Source: JAOUGY01 sp963785075
GTDB lineage: Bacteria > Actinomycetota > Acidimicrobiia > Spongiisociales > ZC4RG35
Assembly: GCA_963785075.1 (NCBI GenBank)
Contig: CAWATW010000004.1
Coordinates: 434,001-498,000, forward strand
Length of the DNA: 64,000 nt
Direction of reading: 5' to 3'
The notes under the pieces: generated by a model
What the model was told of the DNA's origin: nothing
The model's input: the letters and a program-made list of their open reading frames with translations, nothing else
Database searches by the model: none
In this document: positions 34,396 through 43,733 of the stretch, piece after piece
Position numbering within the stretch: the first letter of the stretch is position 1
How the letters are laid out: the number at the start of each line of letters is the position of its first letter
Program-made: the position numbers and the translations under genes

Positions 34396-36975
34396 TCAGA
34401 CGACGGACACCGTCGGCGGAGCCTCTTCGAGGTCCCCGCGGCGACGATGCCACCGCTCCCAGAGAACCAGCAGCGACGGAAGCACGAGCACCGATCCGGC
34501 CAGCGACAACACGATGGCGTAGGCCGTCACCTGACCCATCTGCTTGAAGGGAGTCAGGCTGGACGTCACGAGGATCCCGAACCCTGCGGCCGTCGTGAAT
34601 GCGGATCCAGCGAGCGCTCCCCCGGTGTGGCGAGTGGTCGACCGGATGGCGTCTTCGATGTTGGAGTACCGATTTCTGTCCTCCTCGAATCGCCGCGCGA
34701 GGTGAATCGTGTATGGCACCCCGATTCCCACTGCGAGAGCCGCAAGGGTGGCCGTGACCGGACCGAACGGAATGTTGCTCACATACATCAGACCGAATGT
34801 CCACAGCACCACGAGTGCGACCGGAATCATCGTGAGCACGCCGAGGAAGGGTCGACGATTCTCGAACCAGAAGTTGATCACCAACACGATGGTGGCGGCG
34901 ATGATCGTCCACAGTAGCGAACTCACCTGCGAGTCCGACAGGGCGTTCACGACGACATCGGAGATGATCTGCTGGCTCGTGGGGATGGCCGTCACCCCGT
35001 CGATCGAATCGATCGGTTCGAATGCGGCAATGAGGTTGTCACGCAACTCGCCGGCGCCTTGTTCCCCGGCCTGCGTGGCGATCTCGACCTGAATCGCGTC
35101 GACCCGACCGTCTTCTGTGAAGTGCACGACGCGACCCATCTGGTCCGGAGCGGCCTCGAGAGCCAGCGACCACAGCCCCGCTACGTCTGCCGATTCGGAG
35201 ACCGTGCCGTCCATCTGGAGGCCCATGCCGAGGGCGGCCTGGGCCAGTTCGGGGTTTGCCGGCGTACCACCTGGCGTGGTCGGCGTGATCAGCTGCTGCA
35301 AGACTCCGACGGGATCGGTCGCCTGGGCGAAGTCGCCAGCCGGCGTCGGGACGACGATCACGTCGTCGACGCCGGCCAGCAGGCCACGAACGCCGGCCAG
35401 AGCGTTGGAGAACGCCGGCGTGGCTAGATCGCCCCCCTCGCCGGCCTCGACGAGTACCTGGGTGGTCTCTCCGAAGCCACCGCCGAACTCTTCGTTGAGG
35501 ATGTTGAACGTCTCCACGGTCGGTGAATCCTCCGGAAGGAAGTCGGTGAAGCTGAAGCGCGTCTCTAGCTGGCTGAGCCCGTAAGCGCCTAGTCCGCCGA
35601 GCGCCAGCATCACGATGAGGGTGGGCACCGCCAGTCGCTCCGCCAGGACGGCGGTCTTTTCCATCAGGCTCGGTAGCAGCCGCTCACCCGAGGAACTCCG
35701 GAAGGACTCGACTGGGAGGGTTCCTGCGGACTCGGCTCGGCGATCGAGGACGTATCTGAGGGCAGGCACGAAGGTGAGCATCAGCACGAACGAGGCAAAG
35801 ATCCCCACCGCCGCCAGGATGCCGAAGTCCTTCAGGGCCGGCACCGGGTTGACCACGTTGGTGAGGAATCCGATTGCGGTGGTGATCGTTGCGAGAGCGA
35901 GCGCCACGCCCGACGTACCGATGGCGCGCCTGATCGAGGACCCGACGGCATTGCCCTCGCCGACCTCCTCGCGATAGCGAGACGTGAGGTGAATGCCGTA
36001 GTCGACGCCGAGACCGATCAGCAGCACCGGCACGATTTGAATGATCTCGTTGAACGCGCCCACCCAGCCGAGATCCTGGAAGATGGCACCGATCCCCTGC
36101 ATCCAGCCAATGGCCATGACGATCGTCAGCATCGTCACGCCCGTGTCGGCCGCCGCCCGGCGGATGGCCTTGCCCCGCCCCGAGGTGGGTTTGATCCAGT
36201 ACACGAAGCCGAGGATGGCGATGATGATCAGGAAGGCGGTGCCGAACAGCCGGCCTATCTCTGCTTCGAATCCGGAATCCTCCCCGAACAGCAGGCTGAA
36301 GGAGAACGGCCGGATCTCGAGTCCTTCGGGAAGCTCGACCGAGGCCATGGCATCGGCGACCGCAGTCTCCTGCTCGACCGCGAGGTCGAGTGCGTCGTCG
36401 CCGCTGGGCGTCTGGATGAACACCAGCGCGAGTCCGGCCTCGTACAGCCCATCGCCGTCCTTATCGGCGACGAGCTGATCGACGAAGCCGAGCTGAGTTG
36501 CCGCTTCCGGATCCGCCAGAGTCTGTTCGTAGATCTCTTTCACCTGGTCGTCGGTCAGCCCGTCCATGGGGAAGCCCTGCGCCTCCGCCGCGAACTGGAC
36601 CGGTGCCAGGTACGAGAAGAACGCTTGTGGCCGTTCGGGCCGGGTCGACAGGTACGCGGCGGTATCACCGGTCGCCACCGCTCCGAGCGCCTGGTTCACA
36701 GCGTTCAATGCGTCGGCTGTGAGAACGTCACCGGAGTCGGATCGAACGATCACCTGCATCACGGTTTCCGAGGAGTCGGCACCGAACAGATCTCCCAGCT
36801 TGTTGGAAGCCTGGATCTCGGCGTTGTCCGGGGCGAAACCTTCCTGTCCCCCAACCGACTGCTCGGCTCCCGAGGCCATGAATCCCAGGACCCCGGTCAC
36901 GACCAGGGCGCCAACGATCATGACCCACGGAAATTTGGTAACGGCTGCGGCAAAACCGCGGATGACGGCCTTCAC
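34396..36975 (-). CDS. RND-superfamily (MMPL/HAE3-type) exporter
   Basis: 859 residues from a GTG with a GAGGTGAA Shine-Dalgarno. The architecture is two repeats of one helix, a ~200-residue extracytoplasmic domain and five helices. The N-terminal helix is KFPWVMIVGALVVTGVLGFMASG, and conserved RND features are IVPVLLIGLGVDYGIHLTSRYREE (the G..D.. segment in TM4), GVALALATITTAIGFL, and in the second half ALAVGIGVPYTIHLARRFEED. The family exports lipids, hopanoids or drugs. No adaptor protein gene is adjacent, as is usual for MMPL/HAE3 proteins. Confidence 0.92.
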   Translation of the reverse strand: MKAVIRGFAAAVTKFPWVMIVGALVVTGVLGFMASGAEQSVGGQEGFAPDNAEIQASNKLGDLFGADSSETVMQVIVRSDSGDVLTADALNAVNQALGAVATGDTAAYLSTRPERPQAFFSYLAPVQFAAEAQGFPMDGLTDDQVKEIYEQTLADPEAATQLGFVDQLVADKDGDGLYEAGLALVFIQTPSGDDALDLAVEQETAVADAMASVELPEGLEIRPFSFSLLFGEDSGFEAEIGRLFGTAFLIIIAILGFVYWIKPTSGRGKAIRRAAADTGVTMLTIVMAIGWMQGIGAIFQDLGWVGAFNEIIQIVPVLLIGLGVDYGIHLTSRYREEVGEGNAVGSSIRRAIGTSGVALALATITTAIGFLTNVVNPVPALKDFGILAAVGIFASFVLMLTFVPALRYVLDRRAESAGTLPVESFRSSSGERLLPSLMEKTAVLAERLAVPTLIVMLALGGLGAYGLSQLETRFSFTDFLPEDSPTVETFNILNEEFGGGFGETTQVLVEAGEGGDLATPAFSNALAGVRGLLAGVDDVIVVPTPAGDFAQATDPVGVLQQLITPTTPGGTPANPELAQAALGMGLQMDGTVSESADVAGLWSLALEAAPDQMGRVVHFTEDGRVDAIQVEIATQAGEQGAGELRDNLIAAFEPIDSIDGVTAIPTSQQIISDVVVNALSDSQVSSLLWTIIAATIVLVINFWFENRRPFLGVLTMIPVALVVLWTFGLMYVSNIPFGPVTATLAALAVGIGVPYTIHLARRFEEDRNRYSNIEDAIRSTTRHTGGALAGSAFTTAAGFGILVTSSLTPFKQMGQVTAYAIVLSLAGSVLVLPSLLVLWERWHRRRGDLEEAPPTVSVV

Positions 36976-37105
36976 TGGTTCACCTCGGTAGAGAATGTGG
37001 GCTCAAAGGAGTAGCGCTTGCTGCCGGCAAGCAGGCCGAACGGTAGGGCTTGGACGACATTGACAGAAATCGGCAGGGAGGGCCGCGCCTTCGAAGAAAC
37101 GTCGG

Positions 37106-38197
37106 TCAGCGGAGACGGTGGAGCTCTGCCGTGAGCGCCTCGACGAACCGCCGGTTTTCCGCTTCGGACCCGACACTGACCCTGACCCAACCAGACGAGA
37201 ACGGGCGCAGGATCACGGCGTGCTCCAAGAAGGCGTCGGTCACCACGTCGGCGGCGGCGCCGAGGCGGAAGTACACGAAATTCGCCTGGCTCGGAACGTA
37301 GTCGACACCCAGACCCGAGAGCGACTCCTGGATCCATCGCCTTCCGACTGCGTTCTCCTCGACCCGCTCATAGATGTCACCGGGGTGAGAAAGCGATTCC
37401 AAAGCTGCGGCCTGTGCCAGCCCTGTGACACTGAACGGAGCCTGTGCCTTGCGCAGTTCCGTGATGTTCGACGCTGCCGACACCCCGTAGCCCACCCGTA
37501 GGGCCGCCAGCCCGTGGACCTTCGAGAATGTCCTCGTCACCATCACGTTCGGGCGCTCAGCTGCCATCGGCAACGCCGTGGCGTGCGACTCGTCGGTCAC
37601 GTACTCGTGATATGCCTCGTCGATCAGAACCATGACCCGCTCGGGCACTTCGTCGACGAAGCCGGCGATGTCGCGTACGGTCCTCACCGTCCCGGTCGGA
37701 TTGTTGGGGTTGCAGACGTATAGGAGGGTTGTGTCGGGCCGTATGGCGGCGAGCAGCGCGTCCAGATCGTGCGAGTGCGTTTCGTCGAGCGGGACTTCGA
37801 CACGTTCGGTCATCGCCAGGATCGATGCCAGCCGATACACGATGAACGACGGCCAGGCATATACCGCCGAGGTGCCTGGTCCACCGGTCGCTGTGGCGAC
37901 CACCCGCAGTAGCTCGGAGGAGCCGGCCCCGATCATCACCTCTTCGTAGGCGACGCCGAGCATCTCGGCGAGTCTCGCTCGGAGGTCGCGGCCCTCGTTG
38001 TCGGGGTATCGATGAGCTTCCGCGGATGCGCGGGCGATCGCGTCCAGCACTTGGGGCAGCGGCGGATCCGGACGCTCGTTGGATGCGAGCTTGACCACGT
38101 CGTCGGGGTCGAACCCGTAGTCGATCGCCACATCTGCGATGGGGCGACCAGGTACGTACGGCGAGATCTCTCGCACATCGGCGCGGAAGGTCGGCAC
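37106..38197 (-). CDS. hisC: Histidinol-phosphate aminotransferase-like enzyme
   Basis: 363 residues from the GTG at 38195-38197, which places PTFRADVREISPYVPGRP at the N-terminus as in other HisC proteins; a TTG six codons upstream is the alternative. It is a PLP fold type I enzyme: KLASNERPDPP, YPDNEGRDLRARLAEMLGV, the NPNNPTG loop, VLIDEAYHEY, and the PLP lysine in TRTFSKVHGLAALRVGYG. It could act in histidine synthesis or as an aromatic/phenylalanine aminotransferase of the same clade; no other his genes are present to settle this. Confidence 0.88.
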   Translation of the reverse strand: MPTFRADVREISPYVPGRPIADVAIDYGFDPDDVVKLASNERPDPPLPQVLDAIARASAEAHRYPDNEGRDLRARLAEMLGVAYEEVMIGAGSSELLRVVATATGGPGTSAVYAWPSFIVYRLASILAMTERVEVPLDETHSHDLDALLAAIRPDTTLLYVCNPNNPTGTVRTVRDIAGFVDEVPERVMVLIDEAYHEYVTDESHATALPMAAERPNVMVTRTFSKVHGLAALRVGYGVSAASNITELRKAQAPFSVTGLAQAAALESLSHPGDIYERVEENAVGRRWIQESLSGLGVDYVPSQANFVYFRLGAAADVVTDAFLEHAVILRPFSSGWVRVSVGSEAENRRFVEALTAELHRLR

Positions 38198-38518
38198 AGG
38201 CAGCAGGCTAGCCAACCCGGGTGACCATCACCCCGTGCTTCAGAGCTCGGCGGGCTCCGCCGCCCGCGCCACCGCCGATTGCCGTGGAGCTTGCTCGAGT
38301 GCAGGTCGAGCGCGCCGACGTCCAAGGGAAGCCCGCCGCCGGAGCTCGATCCATGGAGCCGTTCGTAGTCCTGGTTCCCCTCAGGATGGTCCCGTGGCAC
38401 TTGCCGCCCATCCCGTCGAATCGCGCCCCAGAGCTCCACCAAGGACTTGTCGGAAGGCCCGACACCCCCCGAACGCCGGGGTCTGGTGGCCTCTGAGCGG
38501 CGAGCATGCACCGACCGG
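38198..38518. other. 320-bp interval without a recognised gene
   Basis: Lies between hisC and the M15 peptidase gene, both on the minus strand. Short frames in both directions look random. A GC-rich imperfect hairpin (CCCC.GAACGCC.GGGG near 38465) might terminate the upstream peptidase transcript. I see no tRNA or small RNA signature. Confidence 0.4.
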
Positions 38519-39160
38519 TCAGCCACCCAGCCCGCGGAACTCCCAATGCCAGGCCTCGTTGGAGATCGGATGCCAACCGAATCGGTGGGCGTTGGCCTGA
38601 AGCCAATGCCACTCGGCATCGTCGGTGCCGATGATCGCTCCGTTCGTGAAGTCGACCGCCATGCCCTGACCGTGTTCCGACGTGCCGGGGGGCAAGACGT
38701 TGGCGTTCTTGCGACCGGCCAGATAGTCCTCATAGGCGGCGGCCTGTGCCTCCCACGATCGGTATGCATCGATCACGGCGAGCTCGATGCCATCCGCTGC
38801 GGCTGCGGCTCGCATTTGCTCGTAGGCGTCGGCGGCCGGAGGGATCAACGCGAAGTCACGGTCGTTCCAGCCACCCGATATTCCTTGGAGCTCAGACCGA
38901 TCGAGTCGACCGTTCCTCTCCTCGAGCCGATGCTCTCTCACGTAGGCGTCGAGCTCGCTCGCGGCGACCACGCCTCCTGCGGATGGCAGCGTCGTGCCCC
39001 CCAGGGTCGTCACGGCGCGAAGCGGCCGGACCTCGGCTATCGGATCGAACGACGTCATCTGGCTTTCCAGCACGGCGTGGAACTCGCCGGGCTGGCCGGT
39101 GTAGCCGATCTGGGTCTTGATGGTGTCGATGCGTGCCATGACACGTGCGATGTGATCCAT
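38519..39160 (-). CDS. M15-family D-alanyl-D-alanine carboxypeptidase/peptidase
   Basis: 213 residues from the ATG at 39158-39160; a GTG six codons upstream is possible. The C-terminal M15 (VanY/DacB-like) domain is clear: IELAVIDAYRSWEAQAAAYEDYLAGR, SEHGQGMAVDF with the zinc His and Asp, and NEAWHWEFRG with the last zinc His. No signal peptide or membrane helix is seen; instead there is a helical N-terminus (IARVMARIDTIKTQIG) and an unassigned ~80-residue middle. It should cut D-Ala peptides. It follows the peptide-importer operon, which could link it to peptidoglycan-peptide use. Confidence 0.82.
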   Translation of the reverse strand: MDHIARVMARIDTIKTQIGYTGQPGEFHAVLESQMTSFDPIAEVRPLRAVTTLGGTTLPSAGGVVAASELDAYVREHRLEERNGRLDRSELQGISGGWNDRDFALIPPAADAYEQMRAAAAADGIELAVIDAYRSWEAQAAAYEDYLAGRKNANVLPPGTSEHGQGMAVDFTNGAIIGTDDAEWHWLQANAHRFGWHPISNEAWHWEFRGLGG

Positions 39161-39204
39161 CGGTGAGCCTGTCGGCACCGACGGAATCTGCTTCAGCAGT
39201 TCCG

Positions 39205-40524
39205 TCAGGGCAGCCGATCGAGCACGCAGGCCGCCAGCCGGTTCGATCCTCGCCGCTCGAGCTTCACTTCGTCGACGGGGTGAAAGCGAATCGTCACGTT
39301 GGCACCGGATCTCGAACTGGCAGCCATCGCGCCTCGAAGCGCTCGGGGCACGCGGTCGCTCTCGATGGCCTCGACCAGGGCCGCAGCCGCTTCTTCGGCA
39401 TCGAACGAGAGATCTGCGTGGAAGGGCGAGTGACGTTCCACTCCACTCAGCGTTTCGAACATCCGGGGGTCATCTTCGAGCCAGCGAACGACGTCGTCGA
39501 CCTCCCAGCCGCACTCCGGCGTCGCGAGTGGGCACCGCGTATGGAAGCGGCAACCCTGGGGTGGATGAGCCGGGTCGGGGACCGATCCCTCCAGCCCGCG
39601 GAAACCCTCCTCGGCTTCGACATCCGGGCTCGCCTTCAGGAGCGCATCGGTGTACGGGTGCAACGGCTGGGCAAACAGTTCATCGGTGGGGCCGGCCTCT
39701 GCGACCTTGCCGAGATACATCACAACGATGCGGTCCGCCATGTGCCTGACCACCGAGAGATCATGCGTGATGAACAGATACGTGAGATTGCGCTCGCGCT
39801 GCAGGTCGTGGAGCAAGTTCAGGATCTGGGCCTGGACGGACACATCGAGGGCGCTCGTCGGCTCGTCCAGCACGATCAGTTCAGGATCGAGCGCAAGAGC
39901 GCGAGCGATCGAAATTCGTTGTCGCTGGCCACCCGAGAACTGATGTGGGTAGCGGTAGAGATGCTGGCGCCCGAGCCCGACCATCTCCAGGAGCTCGACC
40001 ACCTTTTCCGTGAGAGCCGCGCCCGATGCCTCTTTGTGGACCCGGAGAGGACGTCCCACGATGTCGTTCACGAGGTGCCTGGGATTGAGCGAGGCAAAGG
40101 AGTCCTGGAACACCATCTGACAGTTCCGCCGGAAGTGCTGCCATCGTGCGCCGTCGAGCTTGTCGATGCGATGGGACCGCTCGATGGTTGCGAGTCGCGC
40201 CGGGTCCGACTCGGTGCCCGACAAGAGCTGATCGAGCTCGGATGCCGTCTCGGGTGACAAGTCGAAGTAAACGCCGCCTGCCGAGGGCTCGATCAGTCCC
40301 GAGACCATGCGTCCGAGCGTCGTCTTGCCGCATCCGCTCTCGCCGACCAGCCCCAAGGTCTCACCACGCATGAGATCGAAATCCACGCCGTCGACGGCCT
40401 TGACGTGACCGGCCACGCGTTGGAGAGCGCCTTCCTTGATGGGGTAGTGCTTCTGGAGGTTCCTCACCGCCAGAAGATGCTCGCCACGCTCGGTTCCGGG
40501 AACGGACGCCTCCGCAACGGTCAC
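39205..40524 (-). CDS. dppF: Oligopeptide/dipeptide ABC transporter ATP-binding protein (DppF-type), with insertion
   Basis: 439 residues from a GTG overlapping the dppD stop (GTGA); typical DppF/OppF proteins have about 330. Walker A is GESGCGKTT, Q-loop VFQDSFASLNPRH, signature FSGGQRQRISIARAL, Walker B LIVLDEPTSALD, H-loop ITHD, and the C-terminal oligopeptide-transporter cysteine region CRFHTRCPLATPECG. Two additions are visible: about 40 acidic residues between Walker A and the Q-loop (SPETASELDQLLSGTESD) and a ~90-residue C-terminal tail. It powers peptide import with the neighbouring genes. Confidence 0.92.
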   Translation of the reverse strand: MTVAEASVPGTERGEHLLAVRNLQKHYPIKEGALQRVAGHVKAVDGVDFDLMRGETLGLVGESGCGKTTLGRMVSGLIEPSAGGVYFDLSPETASELDQLLSGTESDPARLATIERSHRIDKLDGARWQHFRRNCQMVFQDSFASLNPRHLVNDIVGRPLRVHKEASGAALTEKVVELLEMVGLGRQHLYRYPHQFSGGQRQRISIARALALDPELIVLDEPTSALDVSVQAQILNLLHDLQRERNLTYLFITHDLSVVRHMADRIVVMYLGKVAEAGPTDELFAQPLHPYTDALLKASPDVEAEEGFRGLEGSVPDPAHPPQGCRFHTRCPLATPECGWEVDDVVRWLEDDPRMFETLSGVERHSPFHADLSFDAEEAAAALVEAIESDRVPRALRGAMAASSRSGANVTIRFHPVDEVKLERRGSNRLAACVLDRLP

Positions 40525-41738
40525 GCCATGCCCCCTTCGAAGCTCGGAAGATCCTCCGGAGCAACGCCGGAGGGTGGATGGTGGATGAAGCACGCAACCC
40601 GGTGCCCGTCGGCCACGGGCGTGGGCACCGGATCTCGGCGGGCACACACCGCCGCTGCAAATGCGCAGCGCCCCTCGAAGCGACATCCGGGGTCGGGGTC
40701 GATCAGCTCTGGGACGGTCCCTTCGATCGCCTCCAGCTTGCCTCGTGCGTGCGAGGCAGAGGGCACTGCAGCGAGAAGACCACGAGTGTAGGGATGCGAG
40801 GGTGCGCGAAAGATGTCCTCGGTGTCGCCGACCTCGGCGATGCGCCCGGCATACATGACCGCGACACGATCGCATATGCGCCTCACCAGCGAGAGATCGT
40901 GACTGATGTAGAGCACCGCTGTGTGATGCCGCTCCTGGAGAGCGGCGATGAGCTCGAGGATTCGAGCCTGGACGGTCACGTCGAGAGCGGTGGTCGGCTC
41001 GTCGGCGATCAAGAGGTCGGGGTTGCAGGCCAGCGCCTGCGCAATCATCACGCGCTGCCTCATGCCGCCCGACAGCTCGTGGGGATACCGGTCCATCACC
41101 TTCAGGGGGTTTGGGATCTGGGTCTCGGCCAACGCGGCGGCGACGCGCTCGTCGACCGCCTTGCGGATCTTGTCTCGTCCTCCCCGAAGTGGCGGCAGTG
41201 TCATCATGGCGCGCTCGCCCACCGTCGATTTCATCGAGGCGCCACGGCGGAGGACCGCCCCGGCGCGCCGCTCTTCGGACTCGATTCCTGCGTCGGAGAG
41301 CAGCTCTTCGCTCCGATGCTCACGAAAGACCTCGCCGATCTGCTGGCGGACGGTCAACCCCGGGTTGAGTGCCTTCCCGGGATCCTGGAAGATCATCGCT
41401 ATCCGGTTACCTCGAAGGTCGCGGAGCTCGCGCTCTGAGACCTGCATGATGTCGACCTCGTCGCCACCGCGGGGACGAAACACCACCGACCCGCCCGCAT
41501 GGATTCCCGGGGGAGACGGGTTCAGCCGCAGGAACGACCGGGCCGTGACGCTCTTGCCACACCCGGTCTCACCCACCAGACCCAGGGTCTCACCATGGCG
41601 GATGTCGAAGGAAACGCCGTCGACTGCGTGTACGACACCCGCTTTCGTAGCAAAGTGGATGCGGAGGTCCTTCACCGACGCGATGGGTTGTGACTCGGCG
41701 AACACCTCCGGGGCCGGTTCGGGAAGCGCAGTGGTCAT
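40521..41738 (-). CDS. dppD: Oligopeptide/dipeptide ABC transporter ATP-binding protein (DppD-type), with insertion
   Basis: 405 residues against the usual ~330. Walker A is GETGCGKSV, Q-loop MIFQDPGKALNPGLTV, signature LSGGMRQRVMIAQALA, Walker B LLIADEPTTALD, H-loop ISHD, and the C-terminal cysteine block CRFEGRCAFAAAVCARRDP. An insertion of about 50 residues (RRAGAVLRRGASMKSTVGERAMM in part) lies in the helical domain between Q-loop and signature. Its ATG overlaps the dppC stop and its stop overlaps the dppF start. Confidence 0.92.
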   Translation of the reverse strand: MTTALPEPAPEVFAESQPIASVKDLRIHFATKAGVVHAVDGVSFDIRHGETLGLVGETGCGKSVTARSFLRLNPSPPGIHAGGSVVFRPRGGDEVDIMQVSERELRDLRGNRIAMIFQDPGKALNPGLTVRQQIGEVFREHRSEELLSDAGIESEERRAGAVLRRGASMKSTVGERAMMTLPPLRGGRDKIRKAVDERVAAALAETQIPNPLKVMDRYPHELSGGMRQRVMIAQALACNPDLLIADEPTTALDVTVQARILELIAALQERHHTAVLYISHDLSLVRRICDRVAVMYAGRIAEVGDTEDIFRAPSHPYTRGLLAAVPSASHARGKLEAIEGTVPELIDPDPGCRFEGRCAFAAAVCARRDPVPTPVADGHRVACFIHHPPSGVAPEDLPSFEGGMA

Positions 41739-42664
41739 CGGCTCGACTCGGTCTTGGGGTCGAGAACGTCCCGAAGGCCGTCACCTACGAGGTTGAACGC
41801 CAGAGCCCACAAGAACACCATCAGGCCCGGGAACGTCGAAGCCCACCATCGACCGGCCGAAATCCCTGCCTGGCCATCGGACACGAGCACGCCCCACTCT
41901 GCCAAACCGGCCTCGGCGAGACCGATGAAGCTCAGCGTGGCGCCCACCAGCACGATGTGACCCATGTCCATCGTCGCCTGCACCACGATCGGCGTGATCG
42001 AGTTGGGCAGGATGTCCCGTCGGAAGATGTTCCATCCCGAGTCGCCGATGAGCCGTGCCGAGTCGACGTACTCGTTGCTGCGGACGTGGAGCACCTGGGC
42101 GCGCATGATGCGGGCGTACTTGACCCAGAACACGACTGCGAGAGCGAGGATGATGTTTCCGAACGATGGCCCGAGGACCGCTGCGATCGCCAAGGCGAAG
42201 ATCAACTCGGGAATCGACAGGAAGATGTCGACCACCCGCATCAAGATCTCGTCGAACTTCCCACCCCGATATCCGGCGACGCTGCCGATCACCACTCCGA
42301 CGAGCACCGTGATACCCACCACGATCAGGGAAAGACGAAGCGAGGTGCGGGAACCCCACACGACTCCATAGAAGACGTCTCCACCGGTGTTGGTCGTTCC
42401 GAGGAGATGTCCGGGCGTTCCGGGAGGCTCGTTCAGAGCCCCCCAGTCGCGAGGCATCTGATACGGGTCGGGTTGATTGGCTTCGGTGATGACCGGAGCG
42501 AGCAAGGCGACGAGCAACATACCGCCGATGATGATCAGCCCGATCACCGTGGTGGGGTTCGACAGCACCGAGCCCACCAGCTCGCCGAAGCGTCGCAGGC
42601 GAACTCTGAACGCGCTCTCGGATGGCGGGAGGACTGCGGGAGCACGGCGCGGAACATCGAGCAT
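41735..42664 (-). CDS. dppC: Oligopeptide/dipeptide ABC transporter permease (DppC-type)
   Basis: 309 residues with about six membrane helices. Family marks: an N-terminal helix TTVIGLIIIGGMLLVALLAP, HLLGTTNTGGDVFYGVVWGSRTSL, GYRGGKFDEILMRVVDIFLSIPELIFALAI, and the ATPase-coupling EAA-like loop with HILPNSITP-type sequence (RDILPNSITPIVV). The C-terminus has WWASTFPGLMVFLWALAFNLVGDGLRDVLDP. It begins 4 bp after dppB and overlaps dppD by 4 bp. Confidence 0.95.
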   Translation of the reverse strand: MLDVPRRAPAVLPPSESAFRVRLRRFGELVGSVLSNPTTVIGLIIIGGMLLVALLAPVITEANQPDPYQMPRDWGALNEPPGTPGHLLGTTNTGGDVFYGVVWGSRTSLRLSLIVVGITVLVGVVIGSVAGYRGGKFDEILMRVVDIFLSIPELIFALAIAAVLGPSFGNIILALAVVFWVKYARIMRAQVLHVRSNEYVDSARLIGDSGWNIFRRDILPNSITPIVVQATMDMGHIVLVGATLSFIGLAEAGLAEWGVLVSDGQAGISAGRWWASTFPGLMVFLWALAFNLVGDGLRDVLDPKTESSR

Positions 42665-42668
42665 ATGG

Positions 42669-43682
42669 TCAGCCTCCCAGGGCGACTCGGCGGTCGAGAT
42701 AGGCGTAGACGACGTCGACGACGAGGTTGACGGCCAAGAACAGGACGCTCGTGAAGAGTACGTACGCCATGATCGTGGCCTGATCGCCCCGCAGAACCGC
42801 GTCGGCCATCCAGCGACCGATGCCAGGCCACTGGAAGATGATCTCGGTGACGACGGAGCCCTGCAGGAGGAACCCGAAGCTGAGCCCGATGACGGTCACA
42901 GTGGGGATCAGGGCGTTCCTCCGGGCGTGCCGTCTCAAGACGACACGCTCGGCGAGACCCTTGGCGCGGGCGGCGTCGACATAGTCTTCCTGGAGCTCTT
43001 CCACCAGCGAGGAGCGCATCATGCGGGCGATGATGGCTGTGGCGCCGTATCCCATCGTCACCGCAGGCAGCACGAGGTGCCACACGGCGTCCGCAAACGC
43101 CCGCATGTTCCCTGCGAGCAGGGCATCCACCGTGTACATCCCGGTCGGGTGATCGATCGACTGGAAGATCCAAGCGGTACTCCGCCCTACGGGAAACCAG
43201 CCGAGGTAGACCCAGAAGACGATCAACAGCAGGATCGCAAACCAAAACGTCGGCATGCTGGCGCCGCTGATCGAGAAGATCCGCGTCAGATGATCCGGTA
43301 TCCGGTTGCGCCGGGCACCCGCGAACGTACCAAGCCCGACCCCCATGATCACCGCCACGATCCCGGCCGCCATCGCCAGTTCGAGCGTCGCCGTGATCTT
43401 CTCCGGCATGACCTCGGTGATCGGTCCCGCCGACACGCCGGACCAGCCGAGGTCACCCGTCAGCACCCCTCGCGCCCACAGCAGGTACTGGACGGGGAGG
43501 GGCTGATCGAGCCCATATCGCTCCTCGAGCTCGGCCACCTCGGCTGGTGTCATCTCGTGCGACAGATAGATCCCGATCGGGGAGCCACCGATCCGCGTCA
43601 GCGAGAACACGATGATCGACGTCCCCACCACAAGGAGTGGGAGGATCATCAGTCGTCTGATCAGATAGTCGCGTACTTGCAT
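42669..43682 (-). CDS. dppB: Oligopeptide/dipeptide ABC transporter permease (DppB-type)
   Basis: 337 residues, six membrane helices. DppB features: YLIRRLMILPLLVVGTSIIVFSLTRIGG at the N-terminus, LDQPLPVQYLLWARGVLTGDLGWS, and the coupling region GLAERVVLRRHARRNALIPTVTVIGLSFG followed by FQWPGIGRWMADAVLRGDQ. It is separated from the substrate-binding protein gene by 51 bp holding a perfect 28-base palindrome that may lower expression of the permease genes relative to the binding protein. Confidence 0.95.
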   Translation of the reverse strand: MQVRDYLIRRLMILPLLVVGTSIIVFSLTRIGGSPIGIYLSHEMTPAEVAELEERYGLDQPLPVQYLLWARGVLTGDLGWSGVSAGPITEVMPEKITATLELAMAAGIVAVIMGVGLGTFAGARRNRIPDHLTRIFSISGASMPTFWFAILLLIVFWVYLGWFPVGRSTAWIFQSIDHPTGMYTVDALLAGNMRAFADAVWHLVLPAVTMGYGATAIIARMMRSSLVEELQEDYVDAARAKGLAERVVLRRHARRNALIPTVTVIGLSFGFLLQGSVVTEIIFQWPGIGRWMADAVLRGDQATIMAYVLFTSVLFLAVNLVVDVVYAYLDRRVALGG

Positions 43683-43698
43683 CTGGGTGTGGATCGAG

Positions 43699-43726
43699 GG
43701 GGTGGGTCGTGATCACGACCCACCCC
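43699..43726 (-). promoter_or_regulatory. Perfect 28-base palindrome between dppA and dppB
   Basis: 14-bp arms without mismatch (GGGGTGGGTCGTGA against its complement, centred at 43712/43713). As RNA it would fold into a very stable stem with no T tract. The place just after the binding-protein gene suits 3'-end protection or partial termination, which commonly sets the excess of binding protein over permease. Confidence 0.75.
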
Positions 43727-43733
43727 GTATCGA

